A stretch of 64,000 nt of DNA from Mermis nigrescens (GCA_036768485.1 JAVLUZ010000057.1:120001-184000), one strand, 5' to 3'. Positions 1 through 13,700 are shown, counted from the first letter of the stretch. Notes: generated by a model not told the origin, from the sequence alone. Translations and numbers: made by a program.

Positions 1-132
1 GGGTCCGGACCCCCCAAATTCAGAAAAAAACGGAAAAATGGGGTTTTTCACACGTTATTTTGTGCTCTTTCTGGCTTAGACTCCCCGAATTGGTGTTGGT
101 CCCTCAAAATAGGAGGGCCAGCTACGTGCCTG
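1..132 (+). mobile_element. Family D hAT-type MITE, cut by the window edge
   Basis: The right part of a family D element. It runs through the family's GTCCGGACCCCCC and CAGAAAAA(T)CGGAAAAA stretches and ends AGCTACGTGCCTG. Complete copies elsewhere (3741-3909, 31883-32056) start CAGGCACGTAGCTCTGGGG and carry 8-bp target duplications, which is why I place the family in hAT. The left end lies outside the window. Confidence 0.75.
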
Positions 133-319
133 ACTCTCGTACCCCCAAGTGTGTAAATATGTGAGTTTAAGCAATCAACATACAAAGCGCAGTACTGTTT
201 TCATACTATTGTACATGTATGTTTGTAGTCACGTGTTATTCAAGTAAATTAAAATTCACTGTTTACAAAACGTATGTAATGCTTTTGGTCAGGTACCATA
301 TTTTAAATACGTACGAAGG

Positions 320-560
320 GGCTAGTGCATGCATGCACAGCATGGGAATTCTGGGGGGAGGTTGTATTTTAAAATGCTTATTTCTGGCTCAAAAAATGGT
401 GTATACGATACATTCTCATAGGGAGGGGGTGAGGATTTTGATTTTGAGCTATCAAACTTTTTCTGCGTGATTTTTGGGTAAAAAAGTAGCGAAGATGTTG
501 AAATTTTTCGGCGCTTCGCGCCGGCTAATTTATTTCTCTTTATTTTATACATAAAATACC
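320..560 (+). mobile_element. Diverged family A MITE fragment
   Basis: It begins with the family A head (GCATGCACAGCATGGGAATT) and contains an exact hairpin core GGCGCTTCGCGCC at 510-522. The rest is diverged and the right end was not found. No target duplication was identified. Confidence 0.55.
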
Positions 561-949
561 TAGAATGAACTTAAAATGATTTGAAAAGTCAAAATTTTAG
601 TTGAATTCTTATATTTTTTGCCTATAAGAGTGACGAAACTAGTCAGAATGGGGCAAAAAGTAGTTTAAAATGCAGTTTATCACATCAAAACATGCTATAT
701 GGGATGTTTTAGCAATTTTTCATACTTGACCTGTAAAAAACAATAGACTGTAAATTTAGTGGTCCTAAATTTTACGATTTCACCTAGCCTGAACTTTCAA
801 CCTTGGGAAACTATGGTATATACCATATATAAGTGTTCTTGAGGTAAGGGGTTGACCCCCGCAGAATGGCTGCCGACCCTCCCCCATCCCGCCGCAAAAA
901 TGGCTACCGACGCCCTGTCCCGCTAAATGGCTGTGACCCCTCAAAATTG

Positions 950-1460
950 TCGACTTCTCGTAAAAATCATAAAAAGTGTTCCCTTCTAAGCGTTTTTAGC
1001 TAATTTTTCGCTCAAAAGTCAAATTTTCTGTTCTTCTCGCCATCTACACATTTTTTAACTATATTTTGTTCAATTTCCTCGATTTTTTTTTGAATTTTTA
1101 AAAAAATTTTTCTCCATGTTTTATGATGTAAAAAGCGAGATATGTTCGAAACGGCTAAAAACAGCGTTTTAAACGCGTGCCTATCGTTTTTTACCCCGAA
1201 AACGCTGTTTGAAAATTATTTCGGCGTGACCTTCTAGAATTCTCATGCTGTAACTGTATGATTTAAACGCGTCGAAAACATTCTTTTTTTGGCGTTTCTA
1301 ACGATGCCCTATCTTTCTTGATCGTAAAAATTAAAAAAATTTCGAAAAAAACATTCGAAAAATTGGATTAAATCGAACAAAATATATGGTCAGAAATTGA
1401 GTAGATGGCGCCAAAAATTTGACACTTTTCGGCGAGAAGATAACGGAAAGCACTTATAAT
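950..1460. repeat. Two family A halves joined at their heads in opposite orientation
   Basis: Bases 950-1260 read as family A in reverse, ending in the inverted family head (GAATTCTCATGCTGTAACTG). Bases 1260-1460 then read as the family A interior forward (ACGCGTCGAAAACATTC, then GGCGTTTCTAACGATGC and ATGGCGCC). The result is a long imperfect palindrome. It could be two independent insertions or one inverted duplication. Confidence 0.55.
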
Positions 1461-1551
1461 AGCGGCCGCTTTTGCTAATTTTTCGGAAATTAATCGATTA
1501 ATTAAGTAATGAATCAATGATTAATTAAGTCGCTGTGTTGTTTATTTGTAG

Positions 1552-1706
1552 CAGCAGACAGGTGCCTTGGCCTCATCTGCTTGGCATCGCTATAAGTCTC
1601 ATATATTGACTACAATTGCTCAATATTCGTCCGATCAGGCTACTTCAGTAACCACTGATAAGATCCGAAACGTTATTAATATTTTGCGACTGATTTGTGG
1701 GCTACG
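1552..1706 (+). CDS. INTS2: INTS2 exon 1 of the window
   Basis: Phase-0 start after acceptor TTTATTTGTAG. It encodes 51 residues plus two bases. The end (NVINILRLICGL) aligns with the human helix just before the GLKPTDEE block. The donor is ACG|GTCGAT, weak, but CG plus A from the next exon gives an arginine and keeps the alignment gap-free. The first 20 residues are poorly conserved, so an acceptor three bases further right (start 1555) is also possible. Confidence 0.85.
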
Positions 1707-4700
1707 GTCGATCGCGAACGCAAAGTTCGTTTGAATCGTGAAAATTTCGCATAGTGATAGTTTAAAGTGGTTTAAACTACCTCAAAGATATAAGATTTAT
1801 AAAATTTAAATTGAAAAATGCAAACTACAGTGCCGCCATGAAACATGACGCTCTATAATCGTCAGATTTATATTAGATCATGCATCGCGAGCGTCGCGTT
1901 TCGTCTATAATTCGCTATCATCTCTTTTTTATTATTATAGGATATTTATCTGTATCATGCCGTTAATCTGGCGATGCGGACGGCGCAATTTAGCTATTAA
2001 TAGCGCCAGCGAGCAGAAGCGCGCATACGGGAAGCGCGCACGTGCCTGAATATAGAAAGGCATTCACGTGCGCTTCGGCATTCACGTGCGCGCTTTCCTC
2101 TTGTTGGCGCTATTAATAGCTAAATTGCGCTGTCCGCATCGCCAGATTAACGGCATGATACAGATAAATATCCTATAATAATAAAAAGAGATGATAGCGC
2201 ATTATAGACGAAACGCGGCGCTTCACGACGCATCATCTAATATAAATCTGATGATTATAGTGCGTCATGTTTCATGGCGAGCACTGTATCGAAGTGTTTG
2301 AAAGTTGATAACTTCTCAAAGCTTTGCGCTTGGCTGAATTTTTTTTGGTGTAAACGAGAAATATTTCTTAAAGTTTTAAACACGATAGACGAATGTTTCG
2401 AATCTCGCTTCGTCGCTTGTACGTTTTGCGTTTTGTTTCTTCTAAGCTCGGATATTTTTAAAATCTTTTTAGCCGCATAATTCGTTTATTCATTTCTGGC
2501 AGTGCTTTTTATCTTTGGTTTTTCGGTTTTTATGAAACTTTTGGTAATGTTTCGAAACGCTAAACTTTTTCCACCATTCTTTATATTTTTTACCTCATAT
2601 TTTTAATGGTCATATGATGATGTTGTAAAAAATTACCGAAACTATTCCTTTTATTTCTTCCGCTTTTGTCGTCTTTTCTCCTTTTACGTTTTATTTTGTT
2701 TCTCTCAGTGTCTGCAAATATTGATCAGGCTGTTATTTCAATCTTTCTGTTCTGCGCAGGCCACAAGTTTACACATGCTTATTTGCAAGCATTTATTGTA
2801 TATACCAGTTTACGCAATAGTATTTTTATAGTATGTACATATTGTATATCTAGTATACAATTTACTCCCCCAGCGTTTTTTAGCCGATCCATATAAGCTA
2901 CAGTAACCAAACTTTGCAAGGAGATAGCTATAAGCTCTATTGTACTAATCTGGCAAAACTGATTAACTTACGGTGTAAATTTACTGCTATACACTTACAG
3001 TTTACAACGTACTAACAGCATCTAAAAATTGTAAACGATTCGGTGGATTTCAAAAGAAGCAGTTTTTTGTAACTCAATCAACATCCTACATTAAAAAAAG
3101 TTTGTTAAAAAAAAAGTAAGTTTAAAGTAAAGTAAAGTAAGTGTTTTTTTTAATTTTTTTAAATTTCTTTAAAGCAGCAAGTTTACACCGTACGTTAATC
3201 AATTTTGCCAGATTAGTACAATAGGCTTATAGCTATCTCCTTGTAAAGTTTGGTTACTGTAGCTTATATGGATCGGCTAAAGAACGCTGGGGGTAAATTG
3301 TATACGAGATCCAATATTTTAGCTTACATTATAACGAAGCATAAAAATAAGGGTTTTAATTCCAGCTTGATTTTGCAACGAAAGATTATTACTTATATAT
3401 CATTAAAACATTCGAGTAAATGCTTACAATTTATTTATTCATTTAAATTTATATTTATTTGTGGTTTCCACATTCTGTGGTATTATTGTTTACAATTATT
3501 ATTTCTGAAATGATTTCATGATAACTGAATTTGTTATTTTTGATGTTCACCTCTCATTTACACCGTTAGATTTACGGAAGATGAGTTGAGATTAATTTTC
3601 AATCTCGTCACCATATTGCCAGAAAAGCCTTCAACACTCGCTTCGACATTAATCAATACTCAGCTTTGCTACTTGCTTGCTTTTCCGCCCAGGTATTCCC
3701 GTTTTATCGTTGAATTAATTGGCCTTAATCATTTGTTTACCAGGCGCGTATCTCTGGGGTAATGGGAGGGTGTTCGGACCTAAAATTCAGAAAAATTGGA
3801 AAAATTGACTTTTTAAACGTTATTTTGTGCTATTTTTGGCCTTTTTGGGTTTAGTCCCCCAAAAATTGGTGTTGATCCCCCCGAAATAGGACAGCCAGCC
3901 ACGTGCCTGTTGTTTACACAATTATAATTTGTGTACTTTTGTTACACTTTTCAGCAAAATTTTTGTGACCCTTGGTTCACAAAACAATAGCTCTGCAAAG
4001 CAGAACGGCTTTCACACAAGCTGGGCTGTATTTTAGCAAAAAAAGGATTTTTTTGAATTTTATTAAGAAAGTTTCAGCGATTATTCTGATGTGTACAACT
4101 AAGTAATAAAATTTTAATTTATATACTTTTGTCAATTTTTTCAGAAAAATTTTAAAATCCATCCCAGCTTGTGTGAAAGCCGTACTGCTTTGCAGATCTG
4201 TACTAAATTTTTTAAAATATACTAAATCTGCATTTATTTATATAAAAAATTCTTAAAATTAGCGGAAAATATTTAAATATTTCGATTTATGTATTCGCAT
4301 CAGTGTTTCAATTTTTATTATCGACTTTCGATTTTCTTCCAATGGTTTAGTAAAAAAATTAATTGATAATTAAAATCAAATTGATTAATGAATATGTGCT
4401 TTATAGCATTAATTCCATTGAACAATTTAAGACATAAATTTTTTAAATAATAAAAAACATCGTTTCATATTAATTTAACATAATTATCTAATTAAATGGT
4501 AATTAATGATTTTATTTCAAAGTTTATTTTCTGCCGCAATATAATTGGATAATTATTTGTTTTCTTGGAAAATTCCTGAAGCATTTATTTTTTATGTTTT
4601 ATTCAATTTGCGTGCTCTGCTTCAAGAGCTGATAATCTATTAATTTTATTATTGCATCTATTTATATACATGTTTATCTTTATTCATGCATTTCGATTTT

Positions 4701-7700
4701 CGAAGCATGTTAGTTTCGTTTTAATTTTTTATTTCATCTTCTAATTTATTTTGATTTTGATTTATTTTGGTTTTTTTAAGTAATTTTTTACTCAATTTTT
4801 ATTTGCAGTGGATCGCAGAATGTACAGTATGAAAGTATTGTTATGTGGCTGAAGAAACTAACGCAGATGCAAAAGGAATACGAAAGGCAATAATTCATTT
4901 ATTTTGTATATTCTTGAATTTTTTTGTTTTTTTCTCCTAATTCTTGCTTTTTATTATTTTTTCTAATGACTTTGAAATTTGGCGCCTTTAATAGTTTGGT
5001 TGTGTAATTTTTGTTCGACCGTAATTAACGTCAAATAATCATTGTTTATTATGTAAATAAGAAATAAAGATTGTTGATTAACTTGTTAAATTTAAATTAA
5101 AAATTCATTAGAACTGTATAATTTATTTATTATAATGTAAATTAATAATTTAGTATAGTAAAAATTTAATTAATTATTTACATAATCTTTAAACCGACCG
5201 ATTATTGTGTTATTTAGTGATATCTCTGTTTTTTTATTTCTTTCATCTTTTGCGCCAGTATTGTGAAAAGTCTCTATTTTTTCATCGAAATATTGTTATA
5301 AGTGGCAAGGCCCGAAAAATTGCTAGTATTAGTGAAAATTTATTCATGTGCATAGAGCTAACGATTTCTAATCTCCATCGTTAGATCTTATAAATCGAGA
5401 TACAATTCAATTTTTCGACCTGTTGATTTGAACGCTATTAATAAAATTATCTATATCGAGTCGATTTGATATGAAACTTGCTTTTCCTTAATTCTCGCAA
5501 TAATATTTTGAGTTTGAAATATTTTTTTCAGAAAATATGATATTTTTAAAATCCGAAAACTTGAATTTTCATCATAAATCTTCTCTTTACACCAAGGTAA
5601 TTAACAATATATGTAGGAAAAGTATATTTTTCATTACCATGGTGTAAAGTTTACATCGTATTTACAGCGTTGCCGATAATTACGTAAAAACATTGCTTTT
5701 GATTGCCATTACGTTTCACACGAATCAGTTGAGCACATTGTCTCAAATGGTTTCAAACGCGTTCAGGATCAAAATTCAGACGAAATCGAATCATTTTAAT
5801 CGATTAAAATCGATATTTACTATCGATTTATATCCCGAACAGGTATCCTTATTCATCCGAAATCCCGTTATGGATTTTTTTACTTGCTTCATATTGTTTA
5901 TACAAATTTTTAGATATTTTACTAAATTTGATTTTTTCAATTTGAAAACTGCAAAGCTACAGTGCTCGCCATGAAACATGACGCATATAATCGTCAGATT
6001 TATATTAGATGATGCGTCGCGAGCGCCGCGTTTCGTCTATAATGCGCTATCATCTCTTTTCTATTATTATAGGATATTTATCTGTATCATGCCGTTAATC
6101 TGGCGATGCGGACGGCGCAATTTAGCAATTAATAGCGTCAACAAGAAGGAAGCGCGCATGTGAATGCTGGAAGCGCGCACGTGAATGCTGAGGAGCGCGC
6201 ACGTGAATGCCGTTCTATGTCCGGGCGAGCCGTCATTAAAATCAATATTCAGCTATTTATAGCGCCAACAAGAAGGAAGCGCGCACGTGAATGCCTGCAG
6301 CGCGCACGGCATTCACATGTGCGCTTCAGTCTTGTAGGCGCTATTAATAGCTAAATTGCGCCGTCCGCATCGCCAGATTAACGGCATGATACAGGTAAAT
6401 ATCCTATAATGATAAAAAAGAGATGATAGAGCATTATAGACGAAACGCGGCGCTCGCGACGCATCATCTAATTTAAATCTGACGATTATAGTGCGTTATG
6501 TTTCATGGCGAGCACTGTAGCATAGGTGCATGCTAAGGCTGAATAATGGGAGTGATGCTGGCCAAAAACGGCTAGAAAACATTTTAAAAAAGGCCCAAGT
6601 AAGCTATTTTTGGCCAAAAGTTGTGGCGGCTTAAAAATCTTAACCTAACCATTTGTCTGTTTTTGCCTAGAATATTCCTTTTTTTGCATTTTGAAAAAAA
6701 TCTTAAGAAGGTTGTTTTAAGATTGCGATCTTATTACAAGTTTTTATTAATTTAAAAGTCCTGAATTGCGAGTATTTATAATAAGAAAATTATTGAAAAT
6801 AAAAACGTTTCTATTATAATTTTTTATAATTAGGAGTGATTTTTTTAGAAAAATATTTGTAATAAAAAGCAACCTCCCACGCGTGTGCTGCACATATCCA
6901 AAAAGCCATAAAAATTCCAAAATCAAAATTCTCAATAATGAACTTCTTCGAATTTCAATTTTAAATTGAGAATTTAAAACCTAAACTTGCCCTGGAAAAA
7001 TTTTAACCCAAGCTAAATATGTACATATTAATGCCATAGAAGTGCTTAAAATGATAAATTTTTTACCCGAAAAATCCGAAAAAATCGGTCATGGTAAAAA
7101 GTAGCATTTTCAGGAATAAAAAAGTTTAGATATTTGAATATTAAATATTCTCGTTTTTATATATTTGCATTAATAAAATTTTACAAATAATATTTTTTTT
7201 TACAAAAAATAGATTATTGCCGAAACAGTGACTCAAATAAGCGTGACGAAAAATTTGAACGCCACTTCGCCGGCTTTCCTGCCAATTCATTGCGTTCAGC
7301 AATTACTGACCAATCGAACTTTCGCTAAGCACAAAGTACCGATCAAGGTAAAATTACGCATTTGTTGTAAGCAAAGTTTAAACAGTTTACACTTTGAGAA
7401 GGTTCACTTGTTCACTTTGGTATAAGTTTACATTATTCCGAACCTGAGGTCTAAATAATCGTGATTGATTGCACTAAATTTAAAAAAAAGAAAAATAATA
7501 AAAATTCAGGAAAAGGGAGGAAAAACCATCGGTATGATCATTCGTTGTTCGAGCCGCTTCCTTTCTAAAGCGTGTATAATAAGTGCGCGACGAGTTTGAT
7601 ATTCTTTTAACGAATATAGTTCATAACTTTTGGTTAAATTGAATTTTTAATTTAATTCGTAATGCGTTCTCCTTCTTTTCCTTGCAAAAGTCTGTTTTAA

Positions 7701-10700
7701 TTGTTCCATCTATTGGGCGGTTTTAAGGGGGCGGCCGCCAAAGGTGGACAGCACCAAAATTCTGGGGGTGCAAGGTGTTTCAAGGTCAAATAAATGGTCT
7801 TAAAAACGGTGGTGTGCAGACATGCACAGCATGTGAATTCTGGAGGGTGAAAACCGAAAGTGCCTTTTTTGGGCCCAAAAATGGCCGGTACGCGTTAAAA
7901 AACATCGTTTTTTGGCGTTTCTGCCGATACTCTATCCTTCTAGAGCATAAAATCATAAAAAAATTTCGAAAAAAGTCGAATAAATTGACCAATATATCGC
8001 TTAAAACATGAATATATGGCGCGAAGCGCCTAAAATTTGGCGATTTTGAGCAAATAGATATGTAGCCAAAAACCCTTAAAAAGACACTTTTTCTACCAAT
8101 TTTCAGGTAAGTTTAGGAAACTTTTGAAAAATCGCCAATTCTGGGGGGGTGAAAAATTTTTTGCGGGGGGGGGTGGAAAATGATTCTGCGGAGGGGGTGA
8201 AACCCCCCCCCAATATCATGTATGGTGGTGTGGCGGAAAGACACCATTTTTCAACGTTTCTCATCGAGCAATATCCTTTGGCATCAATAAATTGCGAAAA
8301 AAATTTTAAAAAATCAATAAAATTGAATTCTGTGGGGTTATTTTAATTTGTGGGGGTGCATACCATACCTGGACGTGGAGGGTTTAGGGGTATTCCCCCA
8401 GAAACCAAAATACCCCTACCCCTGCCCCAGAAATCAAAATACCCCCAGATTTTAATTTTTGAAATTTTTTTCGTTTTTTCCGCAATTTTTGGATGCCGAT
8501 GGATAGTGCTCGATGAGAAACGTTGAAAAATAGTGTTTTTTCGCCATACCACCACTTTTAAGGCCTTTTTTTACATTTGAAATAATATTGCACCCCTCCC
8601 CCTAGAGCTTTGTTGCCGCCCACCTATGGTGCATACCCCAAACCTCCTTCCCCGCGCCCACGTGTGGCGGCCGCCCCTTCCGTTGGCATAAAATACCTGG
8701 CGGGAATGCATATGTAATCGAAATGATTCTTTTTGATTTTGATGATTTTTGATTTTTATAATTTTTTTAATTTTTAATCATGATTTTGATTGATTTCTTG
8801 ATGCTTTTGATTTCATTATTGATTTCGGATTCTTTAGATCGATTCTTTGATTTTTTAATTTTTTTTATTTTATTTATTATTATTTTTTCCACCTTGTAAT
8901 GAATTTTTATGGTCATTAATCATAATTTCTCAAGTTTTACCAGCGGTTCGCGCCGGATATTGCCCATTTACTAGCAAAGAAAAATGCTACTATGGAACAA
9001 AAAAAGATGATTATACTTGGAATTGTGCTTTATGAAGGATATAAAAGGAGGGAACTAGGGAAAACCTAACGATGCCAACAGATGTCAGAGAGAAAAATAC
9101 GCTCAGCTTTGGCATCCAAGCGTACAAAAATCGCTAAATATGCTAAAAATCCGACTCTTACTAAGCAACGCAAAAACCGAAGTATATTCTGCGACCTGCA
9201 GCATCAGACTTCTCAGCATACGTGTAACAGGGGATAGGGGGATCCTCCTCCCAAAGTCGGACGTCTCCCCATTTCCCAAAGCCGGAAAATTTTTGACCCC
9301 CCCGCCCGCTGAAATTTGGAAAAAATTGCATTTTTGGCCGTTTTTAGGCGTTTTTTGGCCATTTTAGGTCGAAAATTGGAAGTCATTTACCGCCCCTTCC
9401 CGCTTAAAAGGGCCGAAATCTCCCCCTGAATCGCAAGCCGTTATATGTCTGCTTCTAAGGTGCATTTGTAGCCAATTTATGTGGATTAAATGTAGTGAAA
9501 GCCGTTTTAACTGGTAAATCGAACAAAGTTATATGCACCTAACATTAGTTTACAGCTGCTGAAAACGGATTGTAAATTTAATATGAATATTGCATGCATT
9601 TTGACACTTAGAATGGCTGCATCTGCTAAGTTACATGCATAGCAGGGGCCCAAAATAGTGCGCAAAATTAAGGATTTTTGAGCGATTTTTGGGTCAAAAC
9701 GACTAATTTTTCCGCCCAAGTCATGGTTCCGCCCCCTTAGGGGTACCGCCCCCTCCTTAGAAAAATCCTGGATCCGCCACTGATGCGAAGTTAGTAAAAA
9801 TTAAATACGAACAACGTAATTATACATATCTTAATAGCTTTTCACTTTCAGCCACAATATTAAGCAACTCAGAGTTGAATGAAATCTGCTAAAAATCGCT
9901 TTACGTAATATGCTTTTAAAGCTTCTATGTTAATCAGTGAAAATTATTTTAATATGACACTTTTTTCAGAGGCGCAGAATATACATATTTCGATTTTTGA
10001 GTTGCCTAGAAAAAGTCGGATTTTCAGCACATTTTGCGACTTTTGTAGGATCGGATGCAGTGTTTTTTTTGTACAGGATCCGTTTGTACATGTACAAAGA
10101 TTGTCCCCAAAAGTCTTTGTACATTTTGTACGCACAAATTTTTGGGTACTATAATATGGTACAGTAGCGATTTTATCGTGGGAAAAACAGAGTTGTTCGA
10201 CCTTTGGTAGCGTATTTTAGCTGATTTCTGGCTTTCTGAGGGCAAAATCATTGAGAGTCGCCGAAAAATTTGACATTTTTCCTTTTGGAATGCGATTTTG
10301 CCATTATAAAGATATATACAACACACAATTACTCATTTCGTTGCGAAGCGCCGACAATCTCTGCGAATTTTAGACCTTTTTTTGCAATTTTTGACCTTTT
10401 TTTGCAATTTTTGTCTTACCTTAAAATCTGTCTACGTGTTCAAAGATGGTACCGAAAACTAATTGTACATCGGCAAAAATCTTCGACGAGTACAAAAATA
10501 AACACTGATTGGATGCCAACGCTGAGCATATTTTTCCTTCTGACTTCTGTAGGCATCGGTAGCTTTTTCCTAGTCCCCTTCTTCTATATCCTCAATAGAG
10601 CACAATTCCAATCACCTTTTTTGGTACACCGAAGCATTTTTCTTTGCTAGTACCCTACTTTTAATTGGCAAGATTCGAATAAATCAATTATTAAACATAT

Positions 10701-13700
10701 ACGGGCACGTAGCTCTGGGGGATGGAGGGGTCCGGACCCTCCCCAAAATTCAGAAAAAACCGGAAAAATATTACTTTTCAAACGTCATTTTGTGATATTT
10801 TTGGCCTTTTTGGACCCCGGATCTTCCCCCGAACTTGGTGTTGCCCCCCCCAAAATAGGACGGCCAGCTACGTGCCTTATACGGTAACATGCCACAATTA
10901 TGACAAGTATATTTTAGGTACGCGCTAACGTGCAACCTATGATTACGTTTACTTACTTTAATGGCGGTATGGAAGCCATATTTATGCCGAAAGAATAGAT
11001 TTTAAAACGATTTCAGGAGCAGAAACGGCTTTTTCAGCATAGTTTTCTTCTATTTTCTAGCACAACTTCTAAAAATTTTCGACATTTAGCATTGAATGCT
11101 ATAGGTACAGGAAATTGGGCAGTAATTCAAGCTTCCAAACCTCCTTCCGCCTAAATTTTACAAATTTCCGGCGCTTCGCGCCAGATTTCCGCTAAACTCC
11201 GAGAAATATAATGATTTTTCCGGGCCGAATTGTCGAATTTTGTGAAATTTGCCGAAAAAAATGTTGCGTTAAAAGCAATTTTAAAAAAGTAGGCAACGTA
11301 AAATGTAGAAAAGGAGCTGTTTCGCACTTTTAGTGCTTATTTTTGGACATATTTTCGACTGTTTCTTCTAAAAAATAAGGTGCCTACCGCCCCTTTTCCC
11401 CGTTTTTGAAATTTCTAGAATTGCCAGTGGTTTTAGCTCAGAAAAGGATGATTAGAAAAAAGTTACGAAAACTAGAAATAGTTTAGATTCTTTAGTGTAG
11501 CGATAGTAGAGTGTATTCGTTTAGTGTGTGCAGCATAAGTTAACGTTGTCACGATTGTAAAAATGGAGCTTTTCTCAAGTCGCTGGCATACATGCACAGC
11601 ATGGGAATTCTGTGGGGGGGCGTGAAATTTTAAAGTGCCTTTTTTAGCCCAAAAATGGTAGTTACGCGTCAAAAAGATCGTTTTTCAGCTTTTCTGACAA
11701 TGCCCTATCCTAGCATAAGAAATTTTTGGAAAAAAATCAAAAAGTCAAACAAGTTAAACAAAATATAGCTAAAATATGAGTATAATGGCGCGAAGCGCCG
11801 AAAAGATGACACGTTCGAGCGTATAGATAGGATAGCTAAAAACGCTTAAGAAAGCACCGTTTCTACAGATTTTTAGAAAATTTTTGGAAACTTCCGGAAA
11901 ATCGCCAATTCTGGGGGAGGGTGAGGAAAAATTTTTGCGTGGGCTGAAAATTGTTCTTAGGGAGGGGTGAAACCCGCCGCTATCCTCCTACCCCGTGCAT
12001 GTAACAGTGGGGATAGTGTATCCCCCACCCAAAGTCGGACGTCCCCCAATCCCCCTCAAAGCCAGAAAATGTTTCACGCCCCTTTCCCGATTTTTGGAAA
12101 TCTTTTTGGCTGTTCTTAGGCGTTTTTTGACCGTTTTTAGTCTGAAATTGGAGGTCACTTACTCCCGCTCTTCCCTAAAAATGGCCTGGACCCCCTAATT
12201 TTGAACCGCAACATGTATGCCCCAACTCCCAAGATTATGTATGGTCGTTGGCCATATGCTTTTATAAATTTTAGAATTTTTCTCTCTGTTTTTACTTATT
12301 TGCTAATTTTCTTTTATTTTTTAATTAATTTTTGGTTTTTTGTTATTTTGTCCAGCATTGGATAATAAGTCAGTTGAGGGAGTGTACCGTACCGATTCAT
12401 TCTGCCATACCCTCTTTACTCGAAGCATACGTCAATAGCTGCTTACTGCCCGCAGCTGCGGTTAAAATGTCAAGCGGACAAGCTTCTAGCATAGATTTAG
12501 CTATTGAAGAGCGGGAATTAATGGTACATTTTTATCCAAAGCGATGTCGGTAGGCACATATGCGCAGCTTGGGAATTCTTTGGGGGGGGGCAGGCTGAAA
12601 TTTCAAAGTGCCTATATGGGCCCAAAAATGTTGGATGGAAACATGTCAAAATCATCGTTTTTTGGCGTTTCTGACGATTTTCCATCTTTCTAGAGTACGA
12701 AAACAAAAAAATTCGAAAAAACTCGAAAACTCGAATGAATCGACTAAAATATAGTAGTAAAACGATAAGTATACGGGGCGAAGCGCCCAAAATTTGACAC
12801 TTTTGAGCAAGTAGATGACTAAAATCGTTTAAAAGCACCTTTTCTACGAACTTTCCTGAAACTTGTAAAATCGCGAATTCTGGGGGGTAAATTTATGGGT
12901 GGGTCAAAAATTTTCGGATGGGTGAAAGAACTTCCCCCCTAAATCTTCCTTAAGTTCATGTGCGTCGGTAGGTAATAAAATGAGAGCGAAAAAATGTATA
13001 AAAAATTTTACACACGTGAAGTCACTGCTATGTCGTGAATGTTTAGGATGTTGTGAAATTGCAGGTTAATGCTTTCTTTACGTCACGTCTTCAGTAAAAA
13101 TTTCAAAATAAAATAAAAAATAATTGTCGCGGAAAATTAGTCCCTCGTGTCTCATAAGGTTGCTGAATACAAGCATTAAGCCAACCATAACGTCTTTGCA
13201 GCGAACCCCTTACAGTAACAACGAATGGCTGCGAACTTTACCCATTTGGGTTGTAATATATCCGCCAGCCACCCCCTCCCCCGACGATAGGCGCACAAGG
13301 TCAGGGTCGGTGTGGGGGGGGTGAAATCCCAAAAATCCAAAACAGTAAATTTAACGTTGACGATTTTTTTGCTGTTTTAACGATCAAAATGGTCAAAATA
13401 TCCTATTAAATGGCTTTTTCGTGGTAATATCGCATTTCGGAAGAATTTTTATTATATTACTTTTAAGAATAACAAATACAAAAATTTATCAATTTTGGGC
13501 GCTTTTTGAGTAAAAAGTACTTTAAAATACTAATGTGGCGCGAAGCGCCGGAACAATTTTTAAGGTTTTTACTGTTTTTGACCTAGCAAATGATGCAAAA
13601 AATGTTCCATCAGCGCAAAATCGCCGGACAGTACGTGTCCAGCTGACCCATCAGGGTAACATACCCCCCTCACCTCCACGGTTTTTTTTTGTATTCGGCA

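Larger units (their letters stand above)
133..1551. other. Intron (or upstream) sequence left of the first visible INTS2 exon
   Basis: No coding segment matching the preceding part of INTS2 was found here, so the upstream exon lies left of the window. The stretch holds a diverged family A copy (about 320-560), a GC-rich family H-like scrap (about 840-950) and two family A halves facing away from each other (950-1460). Confidence 0.6.
1707..3569 (+). other. INTS2: INTS2 intron 1 (1863 bp)
   Basis: GT-AG intron. It contains a Tc1-like foldback MITE (1828-2286) and a second foldback repeat (2848-3312). The remainder is AT-rich, with no recognised feature. Confidence 0.85.
3693..4808 (+). other. 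INTS2: INTS2 intron 2 (1116 bp)
   Basis: GT-AG. It holds an intact family D MITE (3741-3909) and a small foldback (3991-4196). Bases 4200-4808 are very AT-rich, with nothing recognised. Confidence 0.85.
7739..8666 (+). mobile_element. Family B hAT-type MITE with two nested insertions, TSD GCGGCCGC
   Basis: The outer element starts CAAAGGTGGACAGCACC and ends CGCCCACGTGTG, with GCGGCCGC duplicated at 7731-7738 and 8667-8674. It is interrupted by a family A copy (7817-8224) and a reversed family B copy (8364-8628), each with its own perfect 8-bp duplication. The outer element must therefore be the oldest of the three. Confidence 0.9.
7348..12355 (+). other. INTS2: INTS2 intron 5 (5008 bp), MITE nest
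   Basis: It contains family B with A and reversed B nested in it (7739-8666), H (9217-9451), C (9643-9782), F (10058-10507), D (10702-10878) and A with H nested (11587-12243). Bases 7348-7730, 8700-9216 and 10880-11580 hold no feature I can name, apart from scattered hairpin cores (e.g. 11170-11182). Confidence 0.8.

Noticed and set aside
13124..13324. Plus-strand open frame in intron 6, just before a family G copy
   Set aside because: Considered as the missing INTS2 exon 7; the true exon 7 was found at 16706-16817 with correct phase and similarity.
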